Source of the DNA: Methanobacterium_D sp040373355
Lineage (GTDB): Archaea; Methanobacteriota; Methanobacteria; Methanobacteriales; Methanobacteriaceae
Length of the DNA stretch: 64,000 bases
Assembly (NCBI RefSeq): GCF_047495555.1
Contig: NZ_CP166866.1
Location: forward strand, 1,586,001-1,650,000
Direction: 5' to 3'
Below are positions 1 through 9,577 of this stretch, in pieces (positions within the stretch are counted from its first letter, which is position 1; each line of letters opens with the position of its first letter). The notes below the pieces were generated by a model, which was given only the letters and a program-made list of their open reading frames with translations, was not told where the DNA came from and made no database searches. The position numbers and the translations under genes were made by a program.

Positions 1-758
1 TTATAAGCAGCATTGTACCATCCAACTGCTACAACTCCTTTCATAAGTGATAACATAACGGTATCAACTCTAAAAATTAATATAGCAAATATGCTGGTAA
101 TTGACAATGGAAGTGCTTCTTTAATAACAGGTTTCCAAAAATTGAGGTCTATTTCTACTTTAGGGAATGAGAATTTCCAGGCATAAATAATTAGAAGATA
201 AATAAAAGTTATTCCTGTGGATATTAGATATATTGAAGCAAATACTATAACATTAGCATGGAAATATATCGCGATTAAAGTACCTACAAGCATAACTACA
301 CTGTTTATGATAATTCCAATTGACTGATGTTCCATCTCTTCAAATGCTTGAAAAATTGAATTTAGTATACCCGAATAAGAATTAAATATTACAGATATGG
401 TTATAATGTAAATAACATATTTAACTACTTCAGAATAACCAGAAATAAATGCAAATATAGCTATAAGTCCAAATGTTATGATAGCTAATATCAGTTTTAT
501 AATAGCGGTATTTTCAACGTATTTATTCACTATTTTTTTATCTCTGGCAACTTCCCTTACAGTCAGGGTACTTATGCCAAGATCGGTAAAAACTGAAAAG
601 ATTCCAGTTAGTGCAAGTGCAGTTGAAATAATTCCAAATCCCTCAACTCCTAGGTAATTTGCAGTATAAATTGTTGTGAAAAACCCTAAGATATAAGTTA
701 TAATTGATGCTATAAACAATAATCCTGTATTTTTAGCTATTCTACGTACTGTGCTCAT
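1..758 (-). CDS. Polysaccharide flippase (Wzx/MATE-like), 3' end cut off by window
   Basis: This is the N-terminal 252 codons of a membrane transporter that runs off the left edge of the window. The frame opens at an ATG (complement of 756-758) and reads MSTVRRIAKNTGLLF, followed by alternating hydrophobic segments with no stop. The early stretch NYLGVEGFGIISTALALTG matches the pattern of RfbX/Wzx flippases of the MOP superfamily, which flip undecaprenyl- or dolichyl-linked sugar repeat units across the membrane. At least seven membrane segments are visible. It is the first of a group of surface-polysaccharide genes on this strand (acyltransferase, epimerase). The family call is from sequence pattern only and the substrate is unknown. 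Confidence 0.8.
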   Translation of the reverse strand, partial: MSTVRRIAKNTGLLFIASIITYILGFFTTIYTANYLGVEGFGIISTALALTGIFSVFTDLGISTLTVREVARDKKIVNKYVENTAIIKLILAIITFGLIAIFAFISGYSEVVKYVIYIITISVIFNSYSGILNSIFQAFEEMEHQSIGIIINSVVMLVGTLIAIYFHANVIVFASIYLISTGITFIYLLIIYAWKFSFPKVEIDLNFWKPVIKEALPLSITSIFAILIFRVDTVMLSLMKGVVAVGWYNAAY

Positions 759-973
759 AAAATTTCATCCCCTATTATAATATAACAATAAAAATTTCAG
801 AATATAAAATTAGTTAAATAAAATTATTTATTAACCCAATTATTCATTAAATCTTTATAATTATTAATTAAGATTAAATATTACATTTTATATGCTAATG
901 TTTTAAATCTTCAATTATTTTTTATCAATGTTCAATATTGCCCATAATATAATTTATAAATTTGAAAGTAAGT

Positions 974-2074
974 CTATGAATATTTCTTTTTATCAATGTT
1001 TTCAGATTGGATTATATATGATTTAATAGAATTATAGTCCATTAACCATAGTTTTTTTTCAAGTTTTTGAATGTAATATCCTACTATGAATACTCCAGGT
1101 ATGCCTACTATGATTATAATTAAGTTGTAAAATGTGCTGATACTGTATTTATCTAATATTAAAACAAGGATATAAAGAAGTATAATATGGAATAAATAAA
1201 TGGAATAAGAACCCATAGAGATTTTAGAAAGTAAAATATATAATTTAGATAATGTTATTTTTTTAATATTCATGAATTTACTCGTAAAAATATTATTTAA
1301 AATAACATAGATGATTATACATGGAACAAAACTAATAAGAAGATAGTTAAAATTATAGAATTTTTTTGAAATGATTAGTGAGACCAGTAATAGGAAGGAA
1401 AATGCTAAATAATCTAGATAATTATTAGAAAATATTTGATTTTTGTCGTATTTAATCAAACATAATAATATTCCACCTATAAAAATCCAATAATATTTGA
1501 AAAAACTTATTTCTATAAGATTAAAATTTAAGTGAACAATGAATGCAGTTATGAAGATTGCAGAGGATAATGATAGCATATTAATTAATTTTTTTGGACG
1601 AATAATAAGGGGATAAATGAGATAGTACATTATTAGGACACTAATAAACCAAAGGTATGTTTGTTGTCCTTCTGTGAAAAAAAATTCCTGAAGTCCTGCA
1701 ATTGTAGAAATATATGCGGGAATACTGATCGTATATGTACCTACAATCAAAGAACCATAAGTATACAAAGTCCAAATTGTAAATAGGAAAAGTGCAGCCC
1801 AATATAAAGGGAATATTCTTTTTAATCGTTTATTATAAAAATTTATAATGCTTTTTGTGGATTTAAATGAGTTATAGTTATAATATAGGATAAACCCTGA
1901 GACAAAAAAGAATAAACAAAGACCTATTTGTGCAAAAATTAATGAGATAGAATCTAAGTTATTTTGATAAGAGCTAATTTTTATGAAATGAGGAATGTGA
2001 CATAGAACAATTAATATAATTGCTAATCCACGTATTATCTCAATTTCTTGTAATATTTTTCTATTATTTATCAT
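974..2074 (-). CDS. Acyltransferase 3 family membrane protein
   Basis: A 366-aa polytopic protein of the acyltransferase-3 (OafA/NolL-like) family, which transfers O-acyl groups, usually acetyl, onto surface sugars. The N-terminus has the family signature IEIIRGLAIILIVLCHIPHF with its conserved histidine, followed by about ten hydrophobic segments and the pattern FFFVSGFILYY. Length is normal for the family. It lies between a flippase and a nucleotide-sugar epimerase on the same strand, so modification of an exported glycan is the natural reading. The ATG at 2074 is not preceded by an obvious Shine-Dalgarno sequence. Confidence 0.82.
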   Translation of the reverse strand: MINNRKILQEIEIIRGLAIILIVLCHIPHFIKISSYQNNLDSISLIFAQIGLCLFFFVSGFILYYNYNSFKSTKSIINFYNKRLKRIFPLYWAALFLFTIWTLYTYGSLIVGTYTISIPAYISTIAGLQEFFFTEGQQTYLWFISVLIMYYLIYPLIIRPKKLINMLSLSSAIFITAFIVHLNFNLIEISFFKYYWIFIGGILLCLIKYDKNQIFSNNYLDYLAFSFLLLVSLIISKKFYNFNYLLISFVPCIIIYVILNNIFTSKFMNIKKITLSKLYILLSKISMGSYSIYLFHIILLYILVLILDKYSISTFYNLIIIIVGIPGVFIVGYYIQKLEKKLWLMDYNSIKSYIIQSENIDKKKYS

Positions 2075-2369
2075 GCTTTCACTGATTTAGTAGTATATTA
2101 ACTATTTGAACTTATAGTAATAGAATATTTAAATATTATTATGATTATGTTTCCTTTTATTCAAAACAAGTGATTTTTAATTCAAATGTGAAAATAATTT
2201 TGTTTTATTTATGAAAATGTTAATTAGGCTTTTTATTAATTTCATAATAAAACTAATAATAACCTTACCTTAAAATGATTTCATTTTGAAATTAGAAAAT
2301 ATTAATCTATCTTCAAGATCAATAGTCATTAATCTATTGAATTTCATTAAGAAAAGAAATCAGCATGAT

Positions 2370-3302
2370 TTAATCTTTTTCATTGACAAACCAATTTATT
2401 GTTTCTCTTAAATCATCCTTAAAGTCACTAAGACCATTAAATCCTAATAATTTAGCTTTTGAGATAGCTGCAATGGAATGTTTGATATCTCCCTGTCGTT
2501 CTTTTTCATATATTGGCTCAATATCCTTATCCATGATTTCTTTTATCATTTCAAAGAGCTGGTTAACAGTTGTGCTCCTTCCAAGGCCGATATTGAAAAT
2601 ACCAGTCTCTTTAGATTCTGCTGCCAGAATATTTGCATTAACTATATGTTTTACTGAAATAAAATCTCTAGTTTGATTCCCATCACCATATATGATAGGT
2701 CTTTCATTTTTAAGCATTTTAGCAATAAAATTAGGAATTACAGCTGCATATTGCGAATTAGGATCCTGATTTGGACCAAAAACATTAAAATATCTTAAAG
2801 ATATTGTTGGTAAATCATATATTTCGGTAAATGAATTGCAGTAGAGTTCTCCTGCAGCTTTTGTAATTGCATAAGGAGAAAGTGGATTAATAGTGTGATT
2901 TTCACTAATGGGTAATGATTTTACTTCTCCGTAGACTGCTGAAGATGAGGAAAATACAACTTTTTTAATTCCTGCTCTTTTGGCTGCTTCAAGAACCCTT
3001 AAAGTTCCAGTAATATTTACTTCGTTACAATGAATAGGATTTTCAACACTTTCAGGAACGCTTGTAGCTGCTGCAAGGTGAAAAAGATAATCGCATCCTT
3101 CAAATATTTCTTCAAGATTAATAGATGTTATATCTCCTAACGTTGTATCAATTCTAGTAAAGTCAAGATCTTTAATATTTTCTATTTTCCCGGCGGATTG
3201 ATTGTCTATAATAACAACTTCATTATTTTCATTCAATCTTTCTACAATGTGAGAACCAATAAATCCAAGTCCTCCAGTTATAGCTACCTTTTTATTTTTC
3301 AT
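2370..3302 (-). CDS. galE: NAD-dependent epimerase, UDP-glucose 4-epimerase-like
   Basis: A 310-aa extended short-chain dehydrogenase/reductase. The Rossmann NAD-binding motif GGLGFIGSH is at residues 10-18, a serine cluster at about 119-121, and the catalytic YxxxK is Y144/K148 within SPYAITKAAGE. The sequence RYFNVFGPNQDP is typical of UDP-glucose/UDP-GlcNAc 4-epimerases of archaea. It would interconvert nucleotide sugars for surface glycan or pseudomurein-linked polymers. Exact sugar specificity (glucose/galactose versus N-acetylated forms) cannot be read from the motifs. It is the upstream end of the minus-strand polysaccharide genes. Confidence 0.85.
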   Translation of the reverse strand: MKNKKVAITGGLGFIGSHIVERLNENNEVVIIDNQSAGKIENIKDLDFTRIDTTLGDITSINLEEIFEGCDYLFHLAAATSVPESVENPIHCNEVNITGTLRVLEAAKRAGIKKVVFSSSSAVYGEVKSLPISENHTINPLSPYAITKAAGELYCNSFTEIYDLPTISLRYFNVFGPNQDPNSQYAAVIPNFIAKMLKNERPIIYGDGNQTRDFISVKHIVNANILAAESKETGIFNIGLGRSTTVNQLFEMIKEIMDKDIEPIYEKERQGDIKHSIAAISKAKLLGFNGLSDFKDDLRETINWFVNEKD

Positions 3303-3498
3303 TTTATCTTATTCCTAAATGATTTTTTGTAAGATTTATCTTCAATAATTTAAAATAAATATGTTGATAGTATATTTATTCTTTTATTAATTCATAATTG
3401 TAATCTATTGTTTAATTAGAAATATTTATTTATATTCAAGTTCAACAATCATTAAATTTAGAATTTCTATTTTTAAAAAATTTTATAATATTGATAAC

Positions 3499-5886
3499 AT
3501 GATTATAAATAATCCCTTTAAAATGAACGATTGGAAATTTATTCCATTTATTAAGATTATATTATTAATACAGGCGTTAGTTTGGGTTATAATTGGATTA
3601 GAATTTTATAATATAAATATCCCGATTTTAAGTCAGTTGATAACTTTTCTTTATCTTACATTTATTCCTGGATTTTTAATTCTTAGAATATTGAAGATAC
3701 ATAAACTGGGGAATATAGAAACAATTCTCTATACTGTAGGGTTTAGCATCTTAAGTATAATGCTTATTGGATTCATAATGACAATGATATGTCCTTTAAT
3801 AAGTATCTTTAAACCAATTACTCAAGAATACTTAGCTTTTACTACTAGTTTATATGTACTAATTTTATCTCTTTTAAGTTATATTATAGACAGAAATTTT
3901 TATGATATCAATATTATCCATATTAATGAATATTTTAATTCAAGGTTTCTATTTTTATGTTTATTACCATTTTTGGCAATATTTGGGTCATATGCGTTAA
4001 ATTTCTATAATACTAATCTTATTTCAATGTTTTTATTGGCTTTAATTGCGTTTACATTAATTTTAGTTATTTTTGATAAAATTTCTAGAAATTTATATTC
4101 ATTTACAATTTGGATTATTGCAATTTCTTTAGTTTATGTTAGCTCACTGGTTTCACCTTATGTTTGGGGTTGGGATATTCAGAATGAATATTATCTTGCC
4201 AATTTAGTAATTCAAAGTTCGTATTGGAATTTTTCCTTACAAGATGCATACAATGCAATGTTAAGTATAGTTATGGTGGCTCCAATTTACTCAATTGTTG
4301 CAGATATAAGTTTAGATTATGTTTTTAAAATAATATATCCTTTTTTATTCTCTTTAGTCCCATTGGGACTTTATAGAGTATTTAAAATCCAAACAAGTTC
4401 TAAAGTTGCATTTGCTGCAGTTTTTTTATTTATGTCATTCAATACATTTTACATAGAATTATTGTCACTTTCCAGAGAGATAACTGCAGAATTATTTTTA
4501 GTTATGATGCTTCTCTTAGTTTTCTCTAAAATATCTAATAAGAGTACATTTATTTTATTCACGCTTTTTGGCATGGGATTAATTGTTTCGCATTATTCAG
4601 TTACGTATTTTTTCCTATTTACTCTAATTTGTGTTTCATTAATTTTGATCATTTTCCATTTACCTGGAAGAAATATTAATAAATCAATTAACCTTCTAAA
4701 CTATCAAAATCTAAAAAGTACAACTCTAAACATATTTATTCTTGGGTTTTTAGTGTTATTCACTTATCTATGGTATACAAATATTGCTTTTGGTTACGCT
4801 TCAGCAGGAATTATTGGAGTATTTCAGGCAGTAAATGTGGACTTTTTACAAAAAATATATGTATTATTTTTTAAATTTGGGATAATTCAAAATATTTACG
4901 TAATACTACCAGTTTTAGTATTAGTGGTTATAATTACATCTAAATTATTTAAAAAGAACAAAATTGCGATAAACTTTACGCTTAAAGAAAATCCTTTAAT
5001 TAAATTGATAAATCATATTGCTTATTACATTGAATCTAAAATAAACTTTAAAATTGCTGCTATAATTAGTATATTGATATTAATTGGTTTAGTTTTTTTA
5101 ATTGGTCCACCAAAAACATGGATTGTTTCTGTACTTAGATATTTAAATTACATAACTGTATTCTTAGCTCTAACAGGGTTTTTATTCTCATTTATTTACT
5201 ATTCACGGAATAAAATACAAAAAGAGTATTTTGCTTTTTCTATTATTGCAATTATAATGCTAATTGCAGGTATTTTTTTACCCTCATTTGAAGTCGCATT
5301 TAACATTACTAGAATATATGAAATTTCATTTATGTTTTTAGCTCCTTTTTGTGTGATAGGTGGTTTATTAGTAATAAGATTAATATTAAAAGCCTTAAAT
5401 AAGACAGAAGTGGATACTAAAAAAGCTCTTAAGATATTTTCTGTTTTTTTATTGATATTCTTACTTTTCAACACTGGATTTGTCAGCATTATTGCAGGAC
5501 AATCAATTCCAATGCACTTAACTGATGCAAAGGGTCAATCAGATTATTATCCTCGTTTTGATAATCAAGAATCATTGGGAGCTAGGTGGCTGGTAGAAAA
5601 TAAGGTTGATGCAAAAATTTATGCAGATGTTTATGGTGTATTTGCATTTTATAGGTATATATATTCCCCAATATTGCCTGCTGCTTATAATAATGTCCAT
5701 CTTATTTCAGATAATGTTGAAATTAATTCTTACATATTTTTAAGGAAATTAAATAAAGATAATAATATGTTAGTTGGATTCACCAGCAGAACTAATCGTA
5801 ATAGGGTATATGAAGACATGAATGGAGTCATTAATCCTAAAAATAGAATATATGAAAATGGTGAATCAAAGATTTATTATGGTTAA
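3499..5886 (+). CDS. DUF2206-type large polytopic membrane protein
   Basis: A 795-aa protein with roughly a dozen to fifteen hydrophobic segments, then a soluble C-terminal tail of about 140 residues after residue 650. The N-terminal pattern TFIPGFLILRILKIHKLG and the ending YENGESKIYYG resemble DUF2206 proteins that are abundant near surface-glycan loci in Methanobacteriales. The layout, many membrane helices followed by an extracytoplasmic tail, is like GT-C glycosyltransferases, so a role in glycan assembly is plausible but not shown. No catalytic motif was recognised. It is transcribed divergently from the epimerase. Confidence 0.6.
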   Translation: MIINNPFKMNDWKFIPFIKIILLIQALVWVIIGLEFYNINIPILSQLITFLYLTFIPGFLILRILKIHKLGNIETILYTVGFSILSIMLIGFIMTMICPLISIFKPITQEYLAFTTSLYVLILSLLSYIIDRNFYDINIIHINEYFNSRFLFLCLLPFLAIFGSYALNFYNTNLISMFLLALIAFTLILVIFDKISRNLYSFTIWIIAISLVYVSSLVSPYVWGWDIQNEYYLANLVIQSSYWNFSLQDAYNAMLSIVMVAPIYSIVADISLDYVFKIIYPFLFSLVPLGLYRVFKIQTSSKVAFAAVFLFMSFNTFYIELLSLSREITAELFLVMMLLLVFSKISNKSTFILFTLFGMGLIVSHYSVTYFFLFTLICVSLILIIFHLPGRNINKSINLLNYQNLKSTTLNIFILGFLVLFTYLWYTNIAFGYASAGIIGVFQAVNVDFLQKIYVLFFKFGIIQNIYVILPVLVLVVIITSKLFKKNKIAINFTLKENPLIKLINHIAYYIESKINFKIAAIISILILIGLVFLIGPPKTWIVSVLRYLNYITVFLALTGFLFSFIYYSRNKIQKEYFAFSIIAIIMLIAGIFLPSFEVAFNITRIYEISFMFLAPFCVIGGLLVIRLILKALNKTEVDTKKALKIFSVFLLIFLLFNTGFVSIIAGQSIPMHLTDAKGQSDYYPRFDNQESLGARWLVENKVDAKIYADVYGVFAFYRYIYSPILPAAYNNVHLISDNVEINSYIFLRKLNKDNNMLVGFTSRTNRNRVYEDMNGVINPKNRIYENGESKIYYG

Positions 5887-5921
5887 TAGTAATTATTGAC
5901 AAAATAAAATTAAAAAGAAAA

Positions 5922-6344
5922 TCATTTGACATTAATGTCCAGATAAAGAGAACGATATATCGTGTCACTATCTGGTAGCTTATAAATTAGAAATTCTAAT
6001 TTCTGCATATTTGCACCTGATGCTATAAATGAAAAAGGTATTTCTTTCTTATCATTATTAAGAATAGTTATATTCTCATTTTTTAATGTGTTATTATTTA
6101 ATTTAATTATTAAATTGTAAGTAGTTGTAGATTGTTCATGATTTACTATACCTATAATAACATTTCCTGTTTGACCTGCAGTTAAATTAGTAGGGTAATT
6201 ACCTGCTTTACCATCTGGTCCTAAAATATAGAATTCTGTAAATTTTTCACCAGGATTAGGATTAATAATTATGTAAATAGTACCTACAATTGCAGCAATG
6301 AGTATAACTATTAGAACTATGGATAATTTTCTATCTAAATTCAT
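5922..6344 (-). CDS. DUF1616-type single-pass secreted-domain protein
   Basis: A 140-aa protein with a short N-terminal basic stretch, one membrane segment (about residues 9-29) and an extracytoplasmic beta-rich domain. The sequence FTEFYILGPDGKAGNYPTNL and the Asn-rich loops match the DUF1616 family of archaeal surface-locus proteins. The frame opens at GTG 6353, but AAAGGTG overlaps that codon and lies seven bases before the ATG at 6344, so ATG 6344 is the better start. It is convergent with the DUF2206 gene, a pairing often seen at such loci. Function unknown. Confidence 0.65.
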   Translation of the reverse strand: MNLDRKLSIVLIVILIAAIVGTIYIIINPNPGEKFTEFYILGPDGKAGNYPTNLTAGQTGNVIIGIVNHEQSTTTYNLIIKLNNNTLKNENITILNNDKKEIPFSFIASGANMQKLEFLIYKLPDSDTIYRSLYLDINVK

Positions 6345-6656
6345 ATAATGCACCTTTAATATTTCATTTACTCTATTATTTTACAATGCTATTAAAATAA
6401 ATTGTTTAAATAATCATAAATAATCATTATTCTAAATTAAATTTTTAAATTCTATTTAAATTTTATAACAATAATTAAATATAATATATCATATGCTCTT
6501 TATTAGGGCTATTTTGGCTAAAATACTGCTTAAAAATATCTAATGGTCAAATTAATTCTTAAAGACTTAATTAATTTTATTAAATAATTTATTTTTATTT
6601 CTATTAATGAAATACAAGTAAAAACATTTATATATATTCATGATCATTCATTTATC
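6345..6656. other. Intergenic region holding the eha promoter
   Basis: This AT-rich gap separates the minus-strand DUF1616 gene from ehaA. Apart from the TATA element at 6627-6636 described separately, I see no open frame, repeat or structured RNA. It must also carry the promoter for the minus-strand gene, which I could not place. Confidence 0.5.
6621..6636 (+). promoter_or_regulatory. TATA box of the eha operon, near-leaderless placement
   Basis: AAAACATTTATATATA contains a strong archaeal TATA element (6627-6636) with a purine-rich BRE-like stretch before it. Archaeal transcription normally begins about 25-27 bases downstream of the box centre, which falls on or within a few bases of the ehaA ATG at 6657. 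No Shine-Dalgarno sequence precedes that ATG. This suggests a leaderless or very short-leader transcript for the whole hydrogenase unit. Confidence 0.6.
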
Positions 6657-6965
6657 ATGATTATTCATGTTGATGTTATAACAATCTTAAGTTATACTCT
6701 TGCGGTTGTATCTTCGATAATTGTAGGGTTTATATTAAAGCTCCCTTTACTTCCAGAAAGACCAATACGAGATTCATGGACTATAAGTTTAATTTTCCCA
6801 ACATCTGTTATTGCACTTGGACTATCTGCGATGGTCTTTGAGCTTGGATGGACTGGCATAATAGTTGGGATCGTTATTGGAGTGCTATCTGCATTAATAG
6901 CTAAGTATTTACTTGAGACAATCCTCCCAAGGCATACAGAGCTAATTGGAGATGAAAGTCAATGA
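6657..6965 (+). CDS. ehaA: Energy-converting hydrogenase A subunit EhaA
   Basis: A 102-aa membrane protein and the first gene of the eha operon. It shows three hydrophobic segments, with LPLLPERPIRDSWTISLIFP between the first two as in EhaA of other methanogens. Eha is a membrane [NiFe] hydrogenase that uses the ion gradient to reduce low-potential ferredoxin with H2, replenishing intermediates of CO2 reduction. EhaA is one of the small integral subunits with no assigned individual role. Its end overlaps ehaB by four bases (ATGA). Assignment rests on position and family pattern together. Confidence 0.85.
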   Translation: MIIHVDVITILSYTLAVVSSIIVGFILKLPLLPERPIRDSWTISLIFPTSVIALGLSAMVFELGWTGIIVGIVIGVLSALIAKYLLETILPRHTELIGDESQ

Positions 6966-7465
6966 ATGAAATATTAGGAATAATAATAGCCGCTGTTCTT
7001 TCATGGATTAATTTTGTTCTTATTGATACTTGGTTTGGACTTCCTGAAAAACCTGGTGTTAAAGGTGCAGATGTAATTGGAAGGGATGTTAAAAAAAGAG
7101 GCGGAGATTTATCTGGTGGATTCTTCCAAGGAAATATTGTATGTTCTCCGGATGCTTCAGCTGGAACTATCCTTGGTGCTATAGCATGTTATACTATTGG
7201 AATTCCTGCAGGAGGATTCATTGCTGCTTTACTCGTATTTATAGGTAACAGACTTTGTGCAGATCCAGGATATGCGGGCACAATTGGTGCACTAACCATA
7301 ATGATTATTATAGGACTTTCCTCATTTATTGGAATTCCTCCAGAACATTTCATTGTAGGTATGCTTCTTGCAATAGTAACTATCCAAGGACTCGATCATC
7401 CAAGAGCATCTATATTGATTGGTAAAATCGCTAAAAGAATGGGAAGATATACAGAATTAAATTAA
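6962..7465 (+). CDS. ehaB: Energy-converting hydrogenase A subunit EhaB
   Basis: A 167-aa integral membrane subunit with about four hydrophobic segments and the loop LIDTWFGLPEKPGVKGADVIG after the first. A glycine-rich stretch around residues 55-60 and the C-terminal cytoplasmic tail RILIGKIAKRMGRYT-like ending are characteristic of EhaB. It belongs to the ion-translocating membrane arm of the Eha complex. The ATG at 6962 overlaps the ehaA stop, which implies translational coupling. A 65-base gap follows before ehaC. Confidence 0.87.
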   Translation: MNEILGIIIAAVLSWINFVLIDTWFGLPEKPGVKGADVIGRDVKKRGGDLSGGFFQGNIVCSPDASAGTILGAIACYTIGIPAGGFIAALLVFIGNRLCADPGYAGTIGALTIMIIIGLSSFIGIPPEHFIVGMLLAIVTIQGLDHPRASILIGKIAKRMGRYTELN

Positions 7466-7530
7466 ACATTAAATTTAAATGAGTAAACAAATAAACCATA
7501 ATTATTCATTTTATCGAAAGGTAGATAAAG

Positions 7531-7779
7531 ATGTTAATCGAAATTACAGGTATTATAATTGTGTTTATGGCTCTTAGGACTTTAATTGCTAGGGATAGGA
7601 GCGAAAGAATGCTCTATCTAAATGCAATGGGCTTTGGTCTATCTGCACTTATTGCATTATATATTCAGACCCCTTTTGGCGCCATAATTGCAATAACTTT
7701 CTTCATAGCTTCCACTATAAGCTCAAATGCGATAGCATACTCAATTGGAAGAATACAAGATGAAATAGTAATAAGATAA
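7531..7779 (+). CDS. ehaC: Energy-converting hydrogenase A subunit EhaC
   Basis: An 82-aa protein with two to three hydrophobic segments, located between ehaB and ehaD in the conserved order of the operon. AAAGGTAG lies about six bases before the ATG. The sequence ALRTLIARDRSERMLYLNAMGFG resembles the small MnhF/MrpF-like antiporter-type subunits, which fits a membrane-arm role. Identity is based mainly on position and length. Confidence 0.8.
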   Translation: MLIEITGIIIVFMALRTLIARDRSERMLYLNAMGFGLSALIALYIQTPFGAIIAITFFIASTISSNAIAYSIGRIQDEIVIR

Positions 7780-7797
7780 AATTTAATCGGTGAAATA

Positions 7798-8085
7798 ATG
7801 GCTCTCTTAGATTTCATAAATATATCAACAATATCTGCTGCAGTTTCCCTAATTGGAGCAATAGGAATAATATTACTTCCAAAGCCAGTTGATAAAGTGA
7901 TAATGTTTGCACTGCTTCAGGGAGGATTCATAGGAATGATAGTGGCTGCAAAATATCTTGATGTTGCTATGGCTGCTGCTTTACTTGATCCAATTTCAAC
8001 TGTTATTCTTTTAATTGCAATTATCAAGATAAATGACGTAAGACGAAAAAAATTAAGATCCCAGGAGGAGTTGAACATTGCTTGA
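7798..8085 (+). CDS. ehaD: Energy-converting hydrogenase A subunit EhaD
   Basis: A 95-aa membrane protein with three hydrophobic segments and a basic tail ending RRKKLRSQEELNIA. DPISTVILLIAIIKI in the middle is typical of small MnhG/EhaD-like subunits. GGTGAAATA precedes the ATG. Its last codons overlap the start of ehaE by eight bases. It is part of the membrane arm of Eha. Confidence 0.82.
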   Translation: MALLDFINISTISAAVSLIGAIGIILLPKPVDKVIMFALLQGGFIGMIVAAKYLDVAMAAALLDPISTVILLIAIIKINDVRRKKLRSQEELNIA

Positions 8086-8338
8086 TATTTATGTATGGTT
8101 TTACACAGGATGCATACTTACAGTATTGGGAAGTATAGGTACAGTTATGGGCCCCGGGGTTAAAGATCCTATTGTAAGGACTTTAAATACTGAAATTGCA
8201 GCTGTAGGAGTTTCAATGATATTTCTAACCTATAATCACACTATAGCAATGCTCACATTCGTCGCTTCAACCGTCATAATTACCATGATATTATTAAGAG
8301 CAGTTGTCAGACTTGAAGAAATGGGGGCAAAGGTATGA
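8078..8338 (+). CDS. ehaE: Energy-converting hydrogenase A subunit EhaE (TTG start)
   Basis: An 86-aa membrane protein with three hydrophobic segments, in the standard operon position. The start is TTG at 8078, inside the 3' end of ehaD; the AGGAGGAG at 8063-8070 lies at a fitting distance before it and there is no in-frame ATG nearby that keeps the first membrane segment. Its stop overlaps the ehaF ATG (ATGA at 8335). It is an Eha membrane-arm subunit with no individual function assigned. Confidence 0.82.
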   Translation: MLDIYVWFYTGCILTVLGSIGTVMGPGVKDPIVRTLNTEIAAVGVSMIFLTYNHTIAMLTFVASTVIITMILLRAVVRLEEMGAKV

Positions 8339-8856
8339 GACGAAGAAGTTTAGGAAGACTTCTAAATGATTTGGCAAACCCTGATAACATTCCAAGACTT
8401 TTTTCATTAGTTCTGGGAATTGTACTCTTAGCTGGTTTAATAGTTCCCTTTACCTTAAATGATCATCAACTTTATCCAAGGCCTGAACCACAAAATCAGG
8501 TGAACTCCGGTGATCCATTAGCTCCTTATAATAGAGGAGGTACTGTAATTGCTGATTGGGGTTTAAATGGTAATTTTCTTTTAGAACCAGGTATTGTTAT
8601 TGCCCAATATCCTGAAAATTCAATTAATCTTGGCAAAATAGCGGGTTATTTGTCTCCAATGGCTATTAGTGTAAAAGATACAACACATTACTTTGGTACT
8701 TCAATATATTCCTCTCCTGGTGGTTTAATTGACGAAATATTATACTACACAAGAGGTTTTGATACAATTCTTGAATCAAGTATTTTAATGATGGCATTTG
8801 TAGTGGCTTCATGGGTCGCCCTCAACTTTACAATGAGGAGGGAGGAAGAAGAATGA
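8335..8856 (+). CDS. ehaF: Energy-converting hydrogenase A subunit EhaF
   Basis: A 173-aa subunit with one membrane segment near the N-terminus, an extended extracytoplasmic middle (about residues 45-135, rich in Pro, Asn and Gly) and a second hydrophobic segment before the acidic tail MRREEEE. MnhB-like subunits of related complexes share this plan. The start overlaps ehaE and the stop overlaps ehaG, both as ATGA, so translation is probably coupled. Confidence 0.83.
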   Translation: MRRRSLGRLLNDLANPDNIPRLFSLVLGIVLLAGLIVPFTLNDHQLYPRPEPQNQVNSGDPLAPYNRGGTVIADWGLNGNFLLEPGIVIAQYPENSINLGKIAGYLSPMAISVKDTTHYFGTSIYSSPGGLIDEILYYTRGFDTILESSILMMAFVVASWVALNFTMRREEEE

Positions 8857-9539
8857 ATGGTGCTGAAGTTTTAGTTCCAAGTGTTGTCTCTCCAGTTGTA
8901 GTTTCACTCTATGGTCCAGCTATTGCTGTTGGACTGATAGCAGGCTTTATAGCCCTTCTTGGAATAGCTTTTAAAAAAGGGGATTTAACTGCCTTAATAC
9001 TTACAGATATTGTTGGACTCGCAATGTTAATTATTGTTGCAGCTGTTGCAACTGATTTAGCCGAAGCATTAATACTTCCAGGATTAGTAGTTGAACTTGC
9101 GGAAATACTGGCAATTTCTGAAATTCTCATGAGCAGAGAAATGAGAAAAACTGGAAAAAATGTTGATCTAATTCCATTGCCATTATCTTTAGATATGGAA
9201 ATTTTACATACTGCACCTGCTTTCTTTGCAATAATACTTATTGCATATGGTGCCTTCCTAACAGGTTTTACTGGAGGAGCAATTGCAGGAGTTGGAATAT
9301 TATTCTATGTACTTTCTAAAACAATTAGAGGAGTTCCCTCAAACATCTGGCAGGGTGTTGCAGGGATATCAGGTATAGCATGGACTCTATGGCTTGCAGG
9401 ATTCCTTGTATTCTTTGTACTTCCTCAGTACTGGTTATTAGGTTTATTCATGTCATCATGTGGAATACTTGTTAAAGTAGCATCTAAAGCAGGACTTATA
9501 GGTGTTATGGGTAGAGAAGAGTTTAGAAGAGAAAAATGA
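8853..9539 (+). CDS. ehaG: Energy-converting hydrogenase A subunit EhaG
   Basis: A 228-aa membrane protein with about six hydrophobic segments. The frame is open from 8811, but GGAGGGAGGAAG at 8838-8849 places the ATG at 8853 as the start, forming ATGA with the ehaF stop. LILPGLVVELAEILAISEILMS in the middle resembles NuoK/MnhC-type subunits that line the ion path. It belongs to the membrane arm of Eha. Confidence 0.85.
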   Translation: MNGAEVLVPSVVSPVVVSLYGPAIAVGLIAGFIALLGIAFKKGDLTALILTDIVGLAMLIIVAAVATDLAEALILPGLVVELAEILAISEILMSREMRKTGKNVDLIPLPLSLDMEILHTAPAFFAIILIAYGAFLTGFTGGAIAGVGILFYVLSKTIRGVPSNIWQGVAGISGIAWTLWLAGFLVFFVLPQYWLLGLFMSSCGILVKVASKAGLIGVMGREEFRREK

Positions 9540-9577
9540 TTAAAATTCACACCTAAAAGGATATGGAGTAAATAAAA

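Noticed and set aside
1..6344. Horizontally acquired defence or mobile island
   Set aside because: The genes are surface-glycan functions with base composition similar to the neighbours; no integrase, transposase, tRNA end or direct flanking repeat was seen.
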